Below, in pieces: positions 36,916 through 38,423 of a DNA stretch of 38,423 nt. Origin of the DNA: a virus. The position numbers and the translations under genes are program-made. The notes under the pieces are model-generated. The model did no database searches, was not told the DNA's origin, and saw nothing but the letters and a program-made list of their open reading frames with translations. Location of the stretch: positions 1 to 38,423 of IMG/VR virus record IMGVR_UViG_3300027826_000013; one strand, 5' to 3'. The stretch's first letter is position 1. Every line of letters starts with the position of its first letter.

Positions 36916-38423
36916 AAAGCAAGACGGAAGAAGTTCGCAAGCTCGGGGACAAACTCCCGATGCTGATGCGCGAGTTTGAAGTTCTCGAAATGGTTCCCGT
37001 CGCCAAGAGAGAGAAAAAAGTTTTGTCGCCGGAGGAAGTCGCGGCGCGCGCGCTCCGCAAGGCCGAGCACGAACGGAAGAAAGCCGCCGGCGAGCCGGTC
37101 GACGATGACGAGGACACCGAGGACGACGAGTCCGGGGAGAACGCCGCCGACAATAGCGACGAGTCGAAAGGCCGCGACGAGGACCGTTTCGCGATCTCCA
37201 TCTCTTCCGAGTTCCCGGTCGCGCGGTGGTTTGGAAACGAAATCCTCGACCACTCTTCGGGGTCCGTCGACCTCTCCCGCGCCAAGCGCGGACTGAGTTT
37301 TCTCGACTCGCACGATGCGAAGGCAGTGATCGGCATCGTGGAGAAGGTGAAGGTTGGCGACGATAAAAAACTTCGCGGTGAAGTGCGGTTCAGTCGGAGT
37401 GCTCCGGCGCAGCAAATCAAAACGGACATTCAGGACGGGATTCGGCGCTTCATCTCTGTTGGCTACATGGTGAACGAGTACACGCTGGAAAAGTCCTCGA
37501 AAGAGGAAGGCGACACGTACCGCGCCACCAAGTGGATGCCGATGGAGGCGAGTTCGGTGGGCGTCCCCGCCGATCCGACCGTGGGAAATGACCGCGCTGT
37601 TGGGGACGCGACATACCCGGTCACAGTTCGAGGCAGTGTCACTCCGGCTAACGAGCCGAATCTTAAGGAGGTCAAAGTGGAACCAGTTACGGCAGCACAG
37701 CAAGTCACCGATTCCCGGACCGCCGCGGCTGAAATCATTCGGCTCGGCAAGCATCACGGGATCGATCAGGAGCGCGTCGCAGAGTTCGTTGCGAACGGGA
37801 AATCCGTCGACGAATTCTCGCGGTTTGCTCTCGACGAAATCTCCAAGCGCGGCGGGAAACCGCTCGCTCAACCCGGAGCCGAAGGCGAGGACCGTCTGGA
37901 CCTCACCGAGCGCGAACAGAAGCAATACAACCTCGCGCGCGGGATCATGGCGTCGGTCCGCAACATGGAAGCGCCCGAGAAGCGCGAAAACTCTTTCGAG
38001 ATGGAAATCTCGGATGAAATCGCGAAGTCGTACAAGGGCGCGCGTCACGGCGGCATTTTGGTGCCGTGGAGCATCCGCCATGCATGGACTCCCGAACTGC
38101 AGAAGAAGTTCGGTCCGGTCCTGAAGCAGCGCGCGGGTCTCGACTCCGCGACGTCCGGCGCTGGCGCTGAACTGAAATTCACCGAGCCTGGTGAATTCAT
38201 CCAGTTCCTGTACAACCAGATGCGCGTGAAGGAACTCGGCGCGCGCACCATCGCGGGTCTCCGCGACAACGTGTCCTATCCGAAGCAGACCGGCAACGCG
38301 TCCGGCTCGTGGGTGGGTGAAAATCCCGGCTCCGATGTTGCGGACTCCGCGCTGACGCTCGGCTCCATCGCAAGCTCTCCGAAGACCTACCAGTCCTCGA
38401 CGAGCTATTCGCGTCAATTGCTC
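36912..38423 (+). CDS. Prohead protease fused to major capsid protein (5' part)
   Basis: ATG 36912 overlaps the portal stop. The first 230 residues are an HK97-type prohead protease, with H134 in FLDSHDAKAVIG, S182 in RFISVGYMVNEY and E212 in MEASSVGVPADP as the catalytic group. An acidic linker (residues 61-91) lies before it. A delta-like helical region at 260-330 precedes the capsid part (from about 330, LTEREQKQYNLARGI). The ORF is open at the window end and continues in frame at position 1 to 807. Fusion of protease and capsid in one chain means self-cleavage during head maturation. Confidence 0.92.
   Translation, partial: MKSKTEEVRKLGDKLPMLMREFEVLEMVPVAKREKKVLSPEEVAARALRKAEHERKKAAGEPVDDDEDTEDDESGENAADNSDESKGRDEDRFAISISSEFPVARWFGNEILDHSSGSVDLSRAKRGLSFLDSHDAKAVIGIVEKVKVGDDKKLRGEVRFSRSAPAQQIKTDIQDGIRRFISVGYMVNEYTLEKSSKEEGDTYRATKWMPMEASSVGVPADPTVGNDRAVGDATYPVTVRGSVTPANEPNLKEVKVEPVTAAQQVTDSRTAAAEIIRLGKHHGIDQERVAEFVANGKSVDEFSRFALDEISKRGGKPLAQPGAEGEDRLDLTEREQKQYNLARGIMASVRNMEAPEKRENSFEMEISDEIAKSYKGARHGGILVPWSIRHAWTPELQKKFGPVLKQRAGLDSATSGAGAELKFTEPGEFIQFLYNQMRVKELGARTIAGLRDNVSYPKQTGNASGSWVGENPGSDVADSALTLGSIASSPKTYQSSTSYSRQLL
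38226..38423. repeat. Terminal direct repeat, right copy
   Basis: Right-hand copy of the 198-base end repeat. The single mismatch turns a capsid lysine (AAG, left copy) into asparagine (AAC, right copy), so the reads came from a mixed population or one copy has an error. Confidence 0.95.

Noticed and set aside
36441-38417. Minus-strand ORF of 658 codons
   Set aside because: It lies opposite the portal and the protease-capsid gene, both clearly supported. Its translation is rich in Arg and His with no recognisable motif, as expected from a GC-rich codon pattern.

Overview
The window is a near-complete genome of a tailed phage or prophage with a long non-contractile (siphovirus-type) tail. Its two ends carry the same 198 bases (1-198 and 38226-38423, one mismatch), so the molecule closes into a circle of about 38,225 bp. 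The window edge cuts one gene, a prohead protease fused to an HK97-type major capsid protein, which runs from 36912 across the junction to 807. All but one supported gene lie on the plus strand, and most neighbours overlap by 1-4 bases (ATGA, GTGA, TTGA). GC content looks high and Shine-Dalgarno sequences are clear. The large serine recombinase and the small TetR-type regulator resemble, from memory, proteins of Acidobacteriota. That host guess is weak and untested.

Layout: (1) 1-15320, capsid C-terminus, head completion, tail terminator, tail tube, frameshifted tail assembly chaperones, 906-residue tape measure, tail-tip proteins and a lectin-like receptor-binding candidate. (2) 15329-17652, lysis: small membrane proteins, a GH19 endolysin and an Rz-like spanin. 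(3) 17695-22401, lysogeny: a minimal TetR-type regulator, a promoter with inverted repeats and a strong hairpin, a large serine recombinase, a Cro/YdaS-like protein, a replication-terminator-like protein, a DUF2303-like protein and a tyrosine integrase. (4) 22439-31245, accessory and replication genes: GIY-YIG nuclease, a lone minus-strand gene, a possible Acb2/Tad1-like protein, J-domain protein, VRR-NUC nuclease, winged-helix replication protein, Gp37/DUF5131 protein, two CxxC/HNH-like proteins, a minor-tail-Z-like protein, small membrane proteins and a split ParB/DNA methyltransferase. (5) 31252-38423, packaging and head: small terminase, GpA-type large terminase, an NlpC/P60-like secreted peptidase, a gpW-like connector, the portal and the protease-capsid fusion.

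The main points of interest are two complete, unrelated integrases in one genome, a clear -1 frameshift on nine T, a methyltransferase split at a GTGA junction, a tail-tip gene that seems to start at ATC in frame with the upstream stop, a beta domain shared by two tail proteins, and several strong hairpins and palindromes in the few intergenic gaps.

No tRNA, rRNA, CRISPR array or insertion sequence was recognised. All assignments come from reading sequence and remembered family features. No search or fold calculation was run.
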